A stretch of 30,649 nt of DNA from OLB7 sp966250335 (GTDB taxonomy: Bacteria > Bacteroidota > Ignavibacteria > OLB7). A program made the position numbers and the translations under genes. Below are positions 7,182 to 14,466 of the stretch, piece by piece (the stretch's first letter is position 1; the number at the start of each line of letters is the position of its first letter). Location of the stretch: positions 1-30,649 of the forward strand of contig CBINGZ010000054.1 in the NCBI GenBank assembly GCA_966250335.1, given 5' to 3'. The notes below the pieces were generated by a model. That model was given only the letters and a program-made list of their open reading frames with translations. It did not search any database and was not told the DNA's origin.

Positions 7182-7661
7182 ATGAACACCAATGCAATCA
7201 AACTCGGCATGATGACCCTCTGCGCAACGATCGGCCTCACCGCCACGGCGGCGGCCCAGCGCGGAAACGACGGCGGAACCACGAACCCGCAGATCACGGC
7301 GCCGCAGGGTATCACGCTCAACCCGGTCGTCAAGTGCGACCTGGCGATCAAGAAGATCCAGCTCAACACGCCGACCGTCAACCAGGCGAAGATCACGATC
7401 GTGAACAACGGTCCCTCGAAGTCGCCGAAGACGACGATGCTCATGGATTATATCGTGTCGGAGTGCCCTCCGGGACTTTCCAAGACGCAGGAGTACAACA
7501 TCCCCGAGCTCGCTTCCGGCAAGGAATATGTGGTGGAGATCAATTCGAAGTGCGTTATCGGCGTGAGCGCCAAGTTCCAGGTCACCGTCGATCCGCACAA
7601 GAACGTCAACGACCCGAACCGCTCGAACAACTCCAAGATCTCCGACACCCTGGTCTATTAA
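7182..7661 (+). CDS. Secreted CARDB-like protein, copy 1
   Basis: A 159-residue exported protein. A signal peptide ends near ATAAAQ (residues 1-25), followed by a short glycine/threonine-rich linker. A single Ig-like domain of CARDB type (about 45-159) then carries the typical ITIVNNGPSKSPKTT strand, the KEYVVEI motif and the NDPNRSNNSKISDTL end, where CARDB domains carry N-x-SNN. Two cysteines (in SECPPG and SKCVIG) are conserved with the downstream paralogue and could form a disulfide. It is expressed from promoter C. There is no sorting domain or lipobox, so it is probably periplasmic or released. CARDB domains occur in cell-adhesion and surface proteins, but the specific role is unknown. 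Confidence 0.7.
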   Translation: MNTNAIKLGMMTLCATIGLTATAAAQRGNDGGTTNPQITAPQGITLNPVVKCDLAIKKIQLNTPTVNQAKITIVNNGPSKSPKTTMLMDYIVSECPPGLSKTQEYNIPELASGKEYVVEINSKCVIGVSAKFQVTVDPHKNVNDPNRSNNSKISDTLVY

Positions 7662-7715
7662 TTCGACGCGACATCGAGCACCCCGTCAACCGACAGAACG
7701 AACCGGACGATCATC

Positions 7716-7910
7716 ATGGAACTGGAACTCGACGCACTTGAAATTCGCAACACCAGATATTCGGCGCGGTCGATTTTCGATCCGACAACGATCCATCCCC
7801 AGAGCAGGGGAGTATCCGAACAGCAGCTCAACGCAATCAGGCAGCGGGCAGAACGCTCCACAACCATACACCTACACGTTTCATCTACCCAACAAGGAGT
7901 TTTATCATGA
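7716..7910 (+). CDS. Possible 64-residue open reading frame
   Basis: A small frame in the gap between the two CARDB-like genes. Its TGA overlaps the ATG of the second CARDB gene by 4 bases (ATGA), as in translational coupling, and it has an ATG start. The predicted protein is hydrophilic, with no signal peptide and no recognised family. Codon use decays in its second half, and it contains the 14-base leader motif that sits in an untranslated leader in the first copy. I consider it more likely to be non-coding leader than a gene. Confidence 0.2.
   Translation: MELELDALEIRNTRYSARSIFDPTTIHPQSRGVSEQQLNAIRQRAERSTTIHLHVSSTQQGVLS
7875..7888 (+). promoter_or_regulatory. Leader motif CACGTTTCATCTAC, second copy
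   Basis: Exact repeat of the 14 bases at 7151-7164, again just upstream of a CARDB-like start codon and followed by AAGGAG. The surrounding sequence is not otherwise similar, so the motif is conserved beyond its context. Confidence 0.45.
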
Positions 7911-8383
7911 CACGCATCATCAGCATCCGCACGTTTCTTTGTTCGCTCTTCGCCGTTCTGGTCATCGCGCCGGCGGCATTCGCCCAGCGCGGCGGCGCCG
8001 GCGGTAACGGCCAGACGACGATTCCGTCGAACCCCGGCCCCCTGACGCTCGCCCCGTCCGACCTGACGGTCAAGTCGATCGCGCTCGACGCGAACAACTA
8101 CAAGACGGCCCGTGTCCGCGTGGAGAACAACGGCCCCGGCAAGTCGACGCAGACCACGCTCCTGATCAAGTATCTCGGCTGCGACTGCCCGGCCGGCGCC
8201 GCCAAGGAGAAGTCGCTCACCGTCCCCGCGCTCAAGAAGGGAGAGGGCGTCTGGATCACCGTGCATAGCGACTGCGTCATCACGCTCGACGCCTACTGGA
8301 CGGCGACCATCGACCCGACCAAGGCCCAGAACGACTCCAACTGGAACAACAACAGCCAGATTTCCGACACGAAGATCAAGTAA
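7907..8383 (+). CDS. Secreted CARDB-like protein, copy 2
   Basis: A 158-residue exported paralogue of the protein encoded at 7182-7661. It has a signal peptide (residues 1-26, ending AFAQ), a glycine-rich linker and one CARDB-type domain with RVRVENNGPGKSTQTT and NDSNWNNNSQISDT. The cysteines in the CDCPAG and SDCVIT stretches correspond to those in copy 1, with one extra cysteine. A good AAGGAG lies 8 bases ahead of the start. A strong hairpin follows 27 bases after the stop. The two copies arose by tandem duplication but have diverged at most positions. Confidence 0.7.
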   Translation: MTRIISIRTFLCSLFAVLVIAPAAFAQRGGAGGNGQTTIPSNPGPLTLAPSDLTVKSIALDANNYKTARVRVENNGPGKSTQTTLLIKYLGCDCPAGAAKEKSLTVPALKKGEGVWITVHSDCVITLDAYWTATIDPTKAQNDSNWNNNSQISDTKIK

Positions 8384-8410
8384 GAAGAGCGATCCGATAC
8401 GATGAATCAG

Positions 8411-8439
8411 AGAGGGCCGCGCATGATGCGCGGCCCTCT
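8411..8439 (+). terminator. Hairpin terminator after the CARDB pair
   Basis: A perfect 12-base-pair stem (AGAGGGCCGCGC with its complement) and a 5-base loop, followed by GTTGTTG rather than a clean T run. It lies between the second CARDB gene and the OmpA gene, and sets the upstream limit for the OmpA transcript. Confidence 0.7.
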
Positions 8440-8596
8440 GTTGTTGCCGGCAGATCATCCCGCCGATCGTTCCTGCTCCCTTCGTTCGATCGGATATGCT
8501 ATATTCCTCTCCCCGTCCGGCGGGCGCGGGAACGGCAGCCAAGGCAGTTCCGCACGCGACCCCCCTTTCCCTCATCTGCCGATATCTTCTTCCGTC

Positions 8597-10126
8597 GTGA
8601 ACCGCTCGCTTCCGTTCATCGCGCTCCTCCTCTGGCTCCATCCCTCATCGGATCTTCCGGCCCAGACCGATCCCCTTCCTGAGAATCTTGGGCCGGAGAT
8701 CAACAGCTCCTTCACCGATTTCGTCCCGGTGATCTCCCCCGACGGCGGCACCCTCTACTTCGTCCGCGCCCTCACCTCGGAGAACGTCGGCGGCGCCCGC
8801 GACGAAGGGGATATCTGGTATTCGACCCGGCGTCCCGACGGCCGCTGGTCGCAGGCGGTCAATATCGGCGCCCCGCTCAACGACAACGGCGTCAACTATG
8901 TCTGTTCGGTCACCCCGGACGGCAACACCCTGCTGCTGGGGCGGTCGACGCCGAAGGAGAAGAGCCTGCTGATGACCCATCGCACCTCGACCGGATGGAG
9001 CAGACCCGCCCCGCTGACGATCCCCGAATTCTACAACAGAGCCGAGTTCGCCGAGTACTCTCTGGGAAGCGACGGACGGACCATCCTCCTCTGCGTCGAA
9101 CGGGACGACTCCTACGGCCAGAAGGATATCTACGTCAGCTTCGCGACGGAGGGAGGAGGGGAAAAGAGCTGGTCGGCGCCGGTGAATCTGGGCCACACCG
9201 TCAACAGCGCCGGAGCGGAAATCAGCCCCTTTCTGGCGGCCGACGGCGTGACCCTCTATTTCTCCAGCGACGGCCGCCCCGGAGCGGGAGGGGTCGATAT
9301 CTTCGTCACAAGACGGCTGGACGACACCTGGAAGCGCTGGAGTCCGCCGGTCAGCCTTGGCCCCACGATCAACACCCCCGGCTTCGACGCCTACTACACG
9401 ATCTCGGCCGCCGGCGACTACGCCTACTTCGTCTCGACCGAGATGAGCTACGGCGAGGAGGATATCTTCCGGATCATGCTCCCCCGCCCCGCCAAGCCGA
9501 ACCCGGTGCTTCTCGTCTCCGGCAGAGTCCTGGAGGCGGAGACCGACCGTCCGGTGGAGGCGGCGATCTTCTATGAAACGCTCCCGGAAGGAAAACCGGC
9601 GGGAACGGCGCGGACCGACCCGGCGACCGGAGAGTACAGGATCGTCCTCCCGGCCGGGAGCCGGTACGGATTCCGGGCGGAGGCGTCGGGCTACCTTGCC
9701 GTCAACGACAACATCGACGCGCGCGAGGTGGCGGAGTTCGCCGAGATGAAACGGGATCTGCTCCTGGCCCCGATACGGATCGGACAGACGATCCGTCTCA
9801 ACAATATCTTCTTCGATTTCGCCCGCGCGACGCTCCGGATGGAGTCCTCGGCGGAGCTGAACCGGGTGGTGACCTTCCTGACCGACAACCCCGGCATCTC
9901 GATCGAGATCGCCGGGCATACCGACAATGTCGGCAGGGACGCCGACAACCTGCGGCTCTCCGAGGAACGGGCCCGCTCGGTGGCGGAGTATATCGCATCG
10001 CAGGGGATCCCCGCGGCACGGGTGGCCTCCAGAGGGTTCGGCATGACCCGGCCGGTGGCCTCCAACGACACGGAGGAGGGACGCCAGCTCAACCGCCGCG
10101 TGGAGTTCACGATCATGGGGAACTAG
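8597..10126 (+). CDS. PorE-like OmpA-family protein with beta-propeller repeats
   Basis: A 509-residue exported protein starting at a GTG. The frame is open upstream, but that part spans the terminator hairpin, and the signal peptide (RSLPFIALLLWLHPSSDLPAQ) begins directly after this GTG. It has five PD40/WD40-like blades, for example SPDGGTLYFVR, TPDGNTLLLGR and GVTLYFSSDGRPGAGG with a DIFVTRR end. A carboxypeptidase-regulatory-like domain follows (VLLVSGRVLEAETDRPVEAA). The C-terminus is an OmpA peptidoglycan-binding domain (FFDFARATLR ... GHTDNVG ... LSEERARSV ... NRRVEF). This is the domain order of T9SS component PorE, minus its N-terminal TPR repeats. It should anchor to peptidoglycan under the outer membrane. 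A role in T9SS is inferred from the architecture and from the T9SS cargo encoded nearby; other OmpA/propeller proteins are possible. Confidence 0.75.
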   Translation: MNRSLPFIALLLWLHPSSDLPAQTDPLPENLGPEINSSFTDFVPVISPDGGTLYFVRALTSENVGGARDEGDIWYSTRRPDGRWSQAVNIGAPLNDNGVNYVCSVTPDGNTLLLGRSTPKEKSLLMTHRTSTGWSRPAPLTIPEFYNRAEFAEYSLGSDGRTILLCVERDDSYGQKDIYVSFATEGGGEKSWSAPVNLGHTVNSAGAEISPFLAADGVTLYFSSDGRPGAGGVDIFVTRRLDDTWKRWSPPVSLGPTINTPGFDAYYTISAAGDYAYFVSTEMSYGEEDIFRIMLPRPAKPNPVLLVSGRVLEAETDRPVEAAIFYETLPEGKPAGTARTDPATGEYRIVLPAGSRYGFRAEASGYLAVNDNIDAREVAEFAEMKRDLLLAPIRIGQTIRLNNIFFDFARATLRMESSAELNRVVTFLTDNPGISIEIAGHTDNVGRDADNLRLSEERARSVAEYIASQGIPAARVASRGFGMTRPVASNDTEEGRQLNRRVEFTIMGN

Positions 10127-10259
10127 GAAGGAGATCGACGGCGCTTCCGTCGGGGAAAAAGGTCGCGGTACGGGGCACTTTCCCCGGCCGGGGGGTGTTT
10201 ACAGACCGTAACGGGGCGACTGCGCGGCTTCGGGCCGGAGGCGCATTCCATCACGAACA

Positions 10260-11387
10260 ATGATCTTCCGAATGCACAACCCGATCTTTTCAATTCTCGA
10301 CGAGGAGCCGGTCCCGGCCGGGACTCTTCACGCGCAGGAGACGATGGGTGGATACGACGCGGCGGAGCAGCTCTTTCGCGGTCTGATGGCGATCGAGGAT
10401 CTCGACAGGAACCTGCAGAGCAATGCGGATGCCGTCGAACAGTTCGAAAAGTATCTGAACGACGCCCTCGCCGCCGCGTTTCGGGGAAAGAAGGGAGATC
10501 CGAAGGCGCACCTCTTCCTGCAGCGCATTCTCTATCTGGTCAATCGGATGACCCTCTTCTGGTACGATGATCTGCGCCGCTACTGCAACGAGGACTCCTA
10601 CTATCTCCGGCTGATCCGCGACAGGGTCGAGGAGTTCTGGCAGTCGTGGGAACTGGAGCAGCTCGACCGTGAGCGGATCCACGAGAGCGACGTCCGCCGG
10701 GCGCTCCTCAACCGCTCGATGCTCGATCTGGCCCCGGAGCCGACCTCCGCCGGACGGTACTTCATGGAGGAGGCGACCGTGACCGGCTACCGGCGGCTGC
10801 TGGCGATCGCCTCGCTGGATGGACTGGTGGAGGCAAGCCAGCTCTCCCGCATGCTCGGCGGACCGGGGAACCGCATCAGCGCCGTGCTGACCCGGCTGGT
10901 GGTCGAGGAGTACGGGTTCGGCCGTCTCAACAAGAAACATTCCTCCTTCTTCGAGTCGATGCTGGATGAGCTCGATATGTCGACCGAACCGGAGACCTAT
11001 TTCGATCTGGTGCCGTGGGAGGTGCTGGCCGTCATCAACCACAGCTTCTATCTCTCCGAACGGAAACGTCACTTTCTGCGATATATCGGGGGGCTCCTCC
11101 AGATCGAGGTGTCGACCCCTGCGTCGTACATCCCCTACCGGAGCGCCGCCGAGCGGCTCGGCCTCTCCCCGAGGGCGCGCGAATACTGGGATCTCCATAT
11201 CAAGGTGGATGAGACCTACGGGCGCTGGATGCTGAACCAGGTAGCGATCCCCCTGGTCGAACGCTATCCGGACGACGCATGGGAGATCGTGCTGGGATAT
11301 GATCAGCAGCATTTCATGAGCCTCCGCTCCTCCGACGCCATCGAGCGCTCGGCCCGTCACGCGGAGTCGACCGGGGCTGCGGTGTAG
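10260..11387 (+). CDS. Haem-oxygenase-like iron-containing redox protein (HDO type)
   Basis: A 375-residue cytoplasmic helical protein resembling the iron-containing redox enzyme / HDO superfamily, which includes CADD, UndA and the SznF central domain. Candidate ligands read in the family order: E216/E217 and H227 in VEEYGFGRLNKKH, E283 in LLQIEVSTP, then H313 and D317 in HIKVDETYGRWM. In families with the H-x3-D-x2-H signature, the last position is a histidine metal ligand; here it is Y320. The metal site may therefore be altered or mononuclear. An alternative start is ATG at 10272. It is followed by the VHEWGTF-type gene, but the 127-base gap gives no proof of co-transcription. The reaction cannot be predicted. 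Confidence 0.6.
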   Translation: MIFRMHNPIFSILDEEPVPAGTLHAQETMGGYDAAEQLFRGLMAIEDLDRNLQSNADAVEQFEKYLNDALAAAFRGKKGDPKAHLFLQRILYLVNRMTLFWYDDLRRYCNEDSYYLRLIRDRVEEFWQSWELEQLDRERIHESDVRRALLNRSMLDLAPEPTSAGRYFMEEATVTGYRRLLAIASLDGLVEASQLSRMLGGPGNRISAVLTRLVVEEYGFGRLNKKHSSFFESMLDELDMSTEPETYFDLVPWEVLAVINHSFYLSERKRHFLRYIGGLLQIEVSTPASYIPYRSAAERLGLSPRAREYWDLHIKVDETYGRWMLNQVAIPLVERYPDDAWEIVLGYDQQHFMSLRSSDAIERSARHAESTGAAV

Positions 11388-11514
11388 GCTTCGGAGGGAA
11401 AAAATATCAGATCGCTATCGCTCGGTAAGGTTCCGTACCTTCGGTTTGTCCTTATCGGTACAACGGGCCCGATCCGGGCTCCGGGCAACCTCAACAGACC
11501 GGAGAGCGATACGG

Positions 11515-12939
11515 ATGAAACATCTTCTCGTACCATGTGCAGTCGCAGCCCTCGCCGCCGCGACGGTCTCGAACGCCCAGGACCTCGTCGTCCACGAATG
11601 GGGGACGTTCACAACAGTTCAGGGAAGCGACTGCGAGCTGCTCCCCGGTCTCTATCTGGAGGAGGAGCATCTTCCCCCCTTCGTCTATCACCATGACGGA
11701 TTCTCTCCCGATGCCGTGGTCACCGCCAAAGGGGTGTACAAGCCGATCACGGACGCCATGGTGAAGATGGAGACCCCCGTCCTCTACTTCTACTCCGGGA
11801 CCGAACGGAAGGTCTCGGTCGACGTGAAGTTCACGGGGGGGACGATCAGCCAGTGGTACCCGCAACGATCCGACGGGGAGGTCATGGACGACTCTCCCAT
11901 CCTCGATCTCTCCAGACCCTACTCCGGCTGGATACGCTGGAACACGACGATCCTCCCTCCCGACTCCAAAACTCCCCTCTCTCCGCCGAAGGATCAGGAG
12001 ACACCGACCTGGACGGCTCCCCGCGCGACCGACGCGAACCTCGTCAGGAACGACAAGGGGGAGACCGAGGCGTTCCTCTTCTATCGCGGCGTGGGGAATT
12101 TCAAGGTCCCTCTCTCCGCCTGTTTCGGCCCGGACGGAACGCTCAACGTGACCAACAACGGGAGCGAGAGGATTCCCTACCTCTTCATCTACAACAAGCC
12201 TGAAGGGAAGCAGGAAGGGGAAATCTGGTGGACCGGCGCGCTGGAGCCGGGTCAGGGGATGGCGACCGAACGGACTGCCGGGAAGCGCGGCGCCGAAGCG
12301 ATCGACGCCGGATTCAGGGAGTTCGAAGATGCCCTCGTGGCCGCCGGACTCTACAGGAAGGAGGCCGCCGCGATGCTGAACACATGGTGGGAAAGCTACT
12401 TCGGCCATCCCGGCCTGAAGGTCTTCTGGATCGTGCCGCGATCGATGACCGATATGATTCTTCCGATCACCCTCTCCCCTGCGCCGGACAGCCTGGAGCG
12501 CGTTCTGGTGGGACGGAGCGAGGTGCTCTTCCCGGAGTTCGAGCAGCAGCTCCTTGCCGACTACAAGGCCGGCAACTTCAGAAAGTGGGAGCAGGACCGC
12601 TACTACCTCGCCTATAACGAACGCGCCCGACGGATGCAGGAGGCGACGACCAGCGACGCTCCGAACGGAACGATCGGAAGCTCCGACAAGACCCTCCTCT
12701 CGATCAGCCCCAACCCCGCCGGCGGAGTCTACGAACTGAGCGCCGAACCGGGAGAGAAGATGGCGGTCACGATCACCGTCACCGACGGAGTGGGATCGAC
12801 CGTGCTGAAGCTCGACGACCGCTCGATGGGGACGACATATCGCCGACAGATAGATATGAGCGATTTCCCCGCCGGCTCCTATTTCATCACGCTGACCGCC
12901 GGCGATCGCCGCTGGACCGGCCGTATCGTGAATCGATAA
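11515..12939 (+). CDS. Secreted VHEWGTF-type protein with T9SS sorting tail
   Basis: A 474-residue exported protein. The signal peptide (MKHLLVPCAVAALAAATVSNAQ) is followed by LVVHEWGTFTTVQGSD, a sequence seen at the start of uncharacterised secreted proteins in Planctomycetes and Bacteroidota. The central part carries METPVLYFYSG, SGWIRWNTTILPP and EAFLFYRGVGNF. The last 80 residues (SISPNPAGGVYELS ... FPAGSYFITLTAGDRRWTG) form a typical type A T9SS sorting domain, so it is probably delivered to the surface by that system. The start is chosen at ATG 11515, which directly precedes the signal peptide; the frame is open upstream to 11446. A strong terminator follows. The enzymatic or structural function is not known. 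Confidence 0.7.
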   Translation: MKHLLVPCAVAALAAATVSNAQDLVVHEWGTFTTVQGSDCELLPGLYLEEEHLPPFVYHHDGFSPDAVVTAKGVYKPITDAMVKMETPVLYFYSGTERKVSVDVKFTGGTISQWYPQRSDGEVMDDSPILDLSRPYSGWIRWNTTILPPDSKTPLSPPKDQETPTWTAPRATDANLVRNDKGETEAFLFYRGVGNFKVPLSACFGPDGTLNVTNNGSERIPYLFIYNKPEGKQEGEIWWTGALEPGQGMATERTAGKRGAEAIDAGFREFEDALVAAGLYRKEAAAMLNTWWESYFGHPGLKVFWIVPRSMTDMILPITLSPAPDSLERVLVGRSEVLFPEFEQQLLADYKAGNFRKWEQDRYYLAYNERARRMQEATTSDAPNGTIGSSDKTLLSISPNPAGGVYELSAEPGEKMAVTITVTDGVGSTVLKLDDRSMGTTYRRQIDMSDFPAGSYFITLTAGDRRWTGRIVNR

Positions 12940-12985
12940 GACCTCGACTCCGCCGACGGAACTCTCTCTCCGTCGGAACAGATAT

Positions 12986-13023
12986 GAAACGGGGATGAAG
13001 GATACAACCTTCATCCCCGTTTC
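12986..13023 (+). terminator. Strong hairpin terminator
   Basis: A perfect 16-base-pair stem with loop ATACAA, 46 bases after the stop of the VHEWGTF-type gene. The stem is rich in A/T at its foot (GAAACGGGG...), and no long T run follows, so the mirrored direction cannot be excluded. Confidence 0.7.
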
Positions 13024-13155
13024 ACGTTCATACGCTTCCGCTCCTTCCGTCCGCTTACAAAACCGCCGCTCGCGTCGTTAGAATCGATGAACGCCTGAAG
13101 AACCGAACGATGAAGAAGATGCCGGAACGATCAATGTCATGGAGAACGAAACGAT

Positions 13156-13629
13156 ATGAAGACGTACGATACGACCTGCGGAGATGAACGAAATGCCGGG
13201 GCGCGCGGACTCCTGCTGATGCTGATCATCCTTCTCCTTGGAGCGATCCCGGAAGGCTCCGCCCTTGCACAGAAAGGGCCGGCGCCCCAGACGGGAGAAG
13301 GACGGACGCTCCTCCTCTACCGCATACGGACCATCACCAACAAGCTTCCCGATCTTCGCACCTACGCGCAGAGCCTGGAGGGAACCGAGGCGGCCGCGAA
13401 GCCGCAGGGGGTCGTCAAGGAGATCAAGGGGATTCTCGTCTCCCTTCGCTCCGATATGAAACGGGCAGGGCTTGCGCCGCAGGTTGAGACCGATCTGAAG
13501 CGGGAAGCGACCGATGCGCAGCAGGCGCTGGAGCGGCTGCTGCGCGCCTCGAACAAGGGGCACGCCGACGCCGCGCTCGACGGCCTGACCCGCACGCTGG
13601 AGGAGATGTCGCGGATGGTGGGGGGCTAG
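13156..13629 (+). CDS. Small exported helical protein, unknown function
   Basis: A 157-residue protein not recognised as a known family. A hydrophobic stretch RGLLLMLIILLLGAIPEGSALAQ (residues about 17-39) reads as a signal peptide. The remainder is strongly helical and charged, with possible coiled coil at 80-150. It has no cysteines in the mature part. It is convergent with the PhnE-like permease gene, and their TAG stops share the same CTAG at 13626-13629. The charged helical sequence could suit a periplasmic binding or chaperone role, but that would be guessing. Confidence 0.6.
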   Translation: MKTYDTTCGDERNAGARGLLLMLIILLLGAIPEGSALAQKGPAPQTGEGRTLLLYRIRTITNKLPDLRTYAQSLEGTEAAAKPQGVVKEIKGILVSLRSDMKRAGLAPQVETDLKREATDAQQALERLLRASNKGHADAALDGLTRTLEEMSRMVGG

Positions 13630-14393
13630 GCAACGGCAGAGCGGAGCCTGCCCGAAAGAAAATCGATCGCCATGACGAGCACGACGATCACCAGAAGGAT
13701 CATCGCGACGCTCTGATACTGGAACTGCTTCATCGTCTCCCACAGCAGGTAGCCGATCCCCCCCGCGCCGACGAACCCGAGAACCACGGCCGATCGGATG
13801 TTCAGTTCGAGCCGATACAGGTAGAAGGAGATGAGATGGGGAACGACCTGGGGGATCACGGCCCAGCGGACGACCTGCGACCGTGTCGCCCCGACCGCCT
13901 CCAGCGCCTCTATCGGCCCGCGATCCATGCTTTCGATCGCCTCGGCGAAGAGTTTCCCCATCGCCCCGATCGTATGAAACGCGATCGCGAGCGTTCCGGC
14001 GACCGGACCGAGACCGACGGCCGACACCATCACCAGACCGACGATCAGCACGTCGATCGATCTGTCGACATTGAAGAAGAACCGGGTCAGGGTCCCCAGC
14101 ACGATCCCCGGCGAGATCGTTCGCGCCGCGACGAACGAGAGGGGAAGCGCGAAGAGCGCCGCGATCAGCGTTCCGATCCATGCGATCTGGATCGTCACCA
14201 GCGTCTGGTAGGCGACGTTTCCAAGGATATCCCAGTTGAGCGGCCACATCCCGCCGATGAACTCCCAGACGAACCGCTCCCGGAAGAAGCGCCGATAGAT
14301 CTCGGCGGGATTGAACCCGATCGCCGCAAGCGACCAGATCGTGAACCCGATAAGGGCCAGCAGCACGGCGTTGCGGAAGGTTGTTCTGGACAT
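13626..14393 (-). CDS. phnE: Phosphonate-type ABC transporter permease
   Basis: A 255-residue integral membrane protein of the PhnE/MetI permease family. It has about six hydrophobic segments and a well-kept EAA loop, EALEAVGATRSQVVRWAVIP (about residues 170-190), which docks on the ATPase. The C-terminal GFVGAGGIGYLL is typical of PhnE. The start ATG at 14393 precedes a first membrane helix (LLALIGFTIWSLAAIGF); the frame stays open upstream over the preceding gene but shows no coding character there. It lies 73 bases downstream of the binding protein-ATPase fusion in the same direction, so the two form one transporter operon. No C-P lyase genes are nearby, so the substrate could be phosphonate, phosphite or a related oxyanion. 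Confidence 0.85.
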   Translation of the reverse strand: MSRTTFRNAVLLALIGFTIWSLAAIGFNPAEIYRRFFRERFVWEFIGGMWPLNWDILGNVAYQTLVTIQIAWIGTLIAALFALPLSFVAARTISPGIVLGTLTRFFFNVDRSIDVLIVGLVMVSAVGLGPVAGTLAIAFHTIGAMGKLFAEAIESMDRGPIEALEAVGATRSQVVRWAVIPQVVPHLISFYLYRLELNIRSAVVLGFVGAGGIGYLLWETMKQFQYQSVAMILLVIVVLVMAIDFLSGRLRSAVA

Positions 14394-14466
14394 ACTATTC
14401 TGCGATATGATGCCGATCGGCGTTGATGAACGGCGCTCGCGGGGGTTCCGCTTCGCTCCTTCCCTC

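Noticed and set aside
8475..8512. TATATTC with upstream GATC-like words as a fourth GATAATC promoter ahead of the OmpA gene
   Set aside because: Neither box matches GATAATC and the spacing does not hold.
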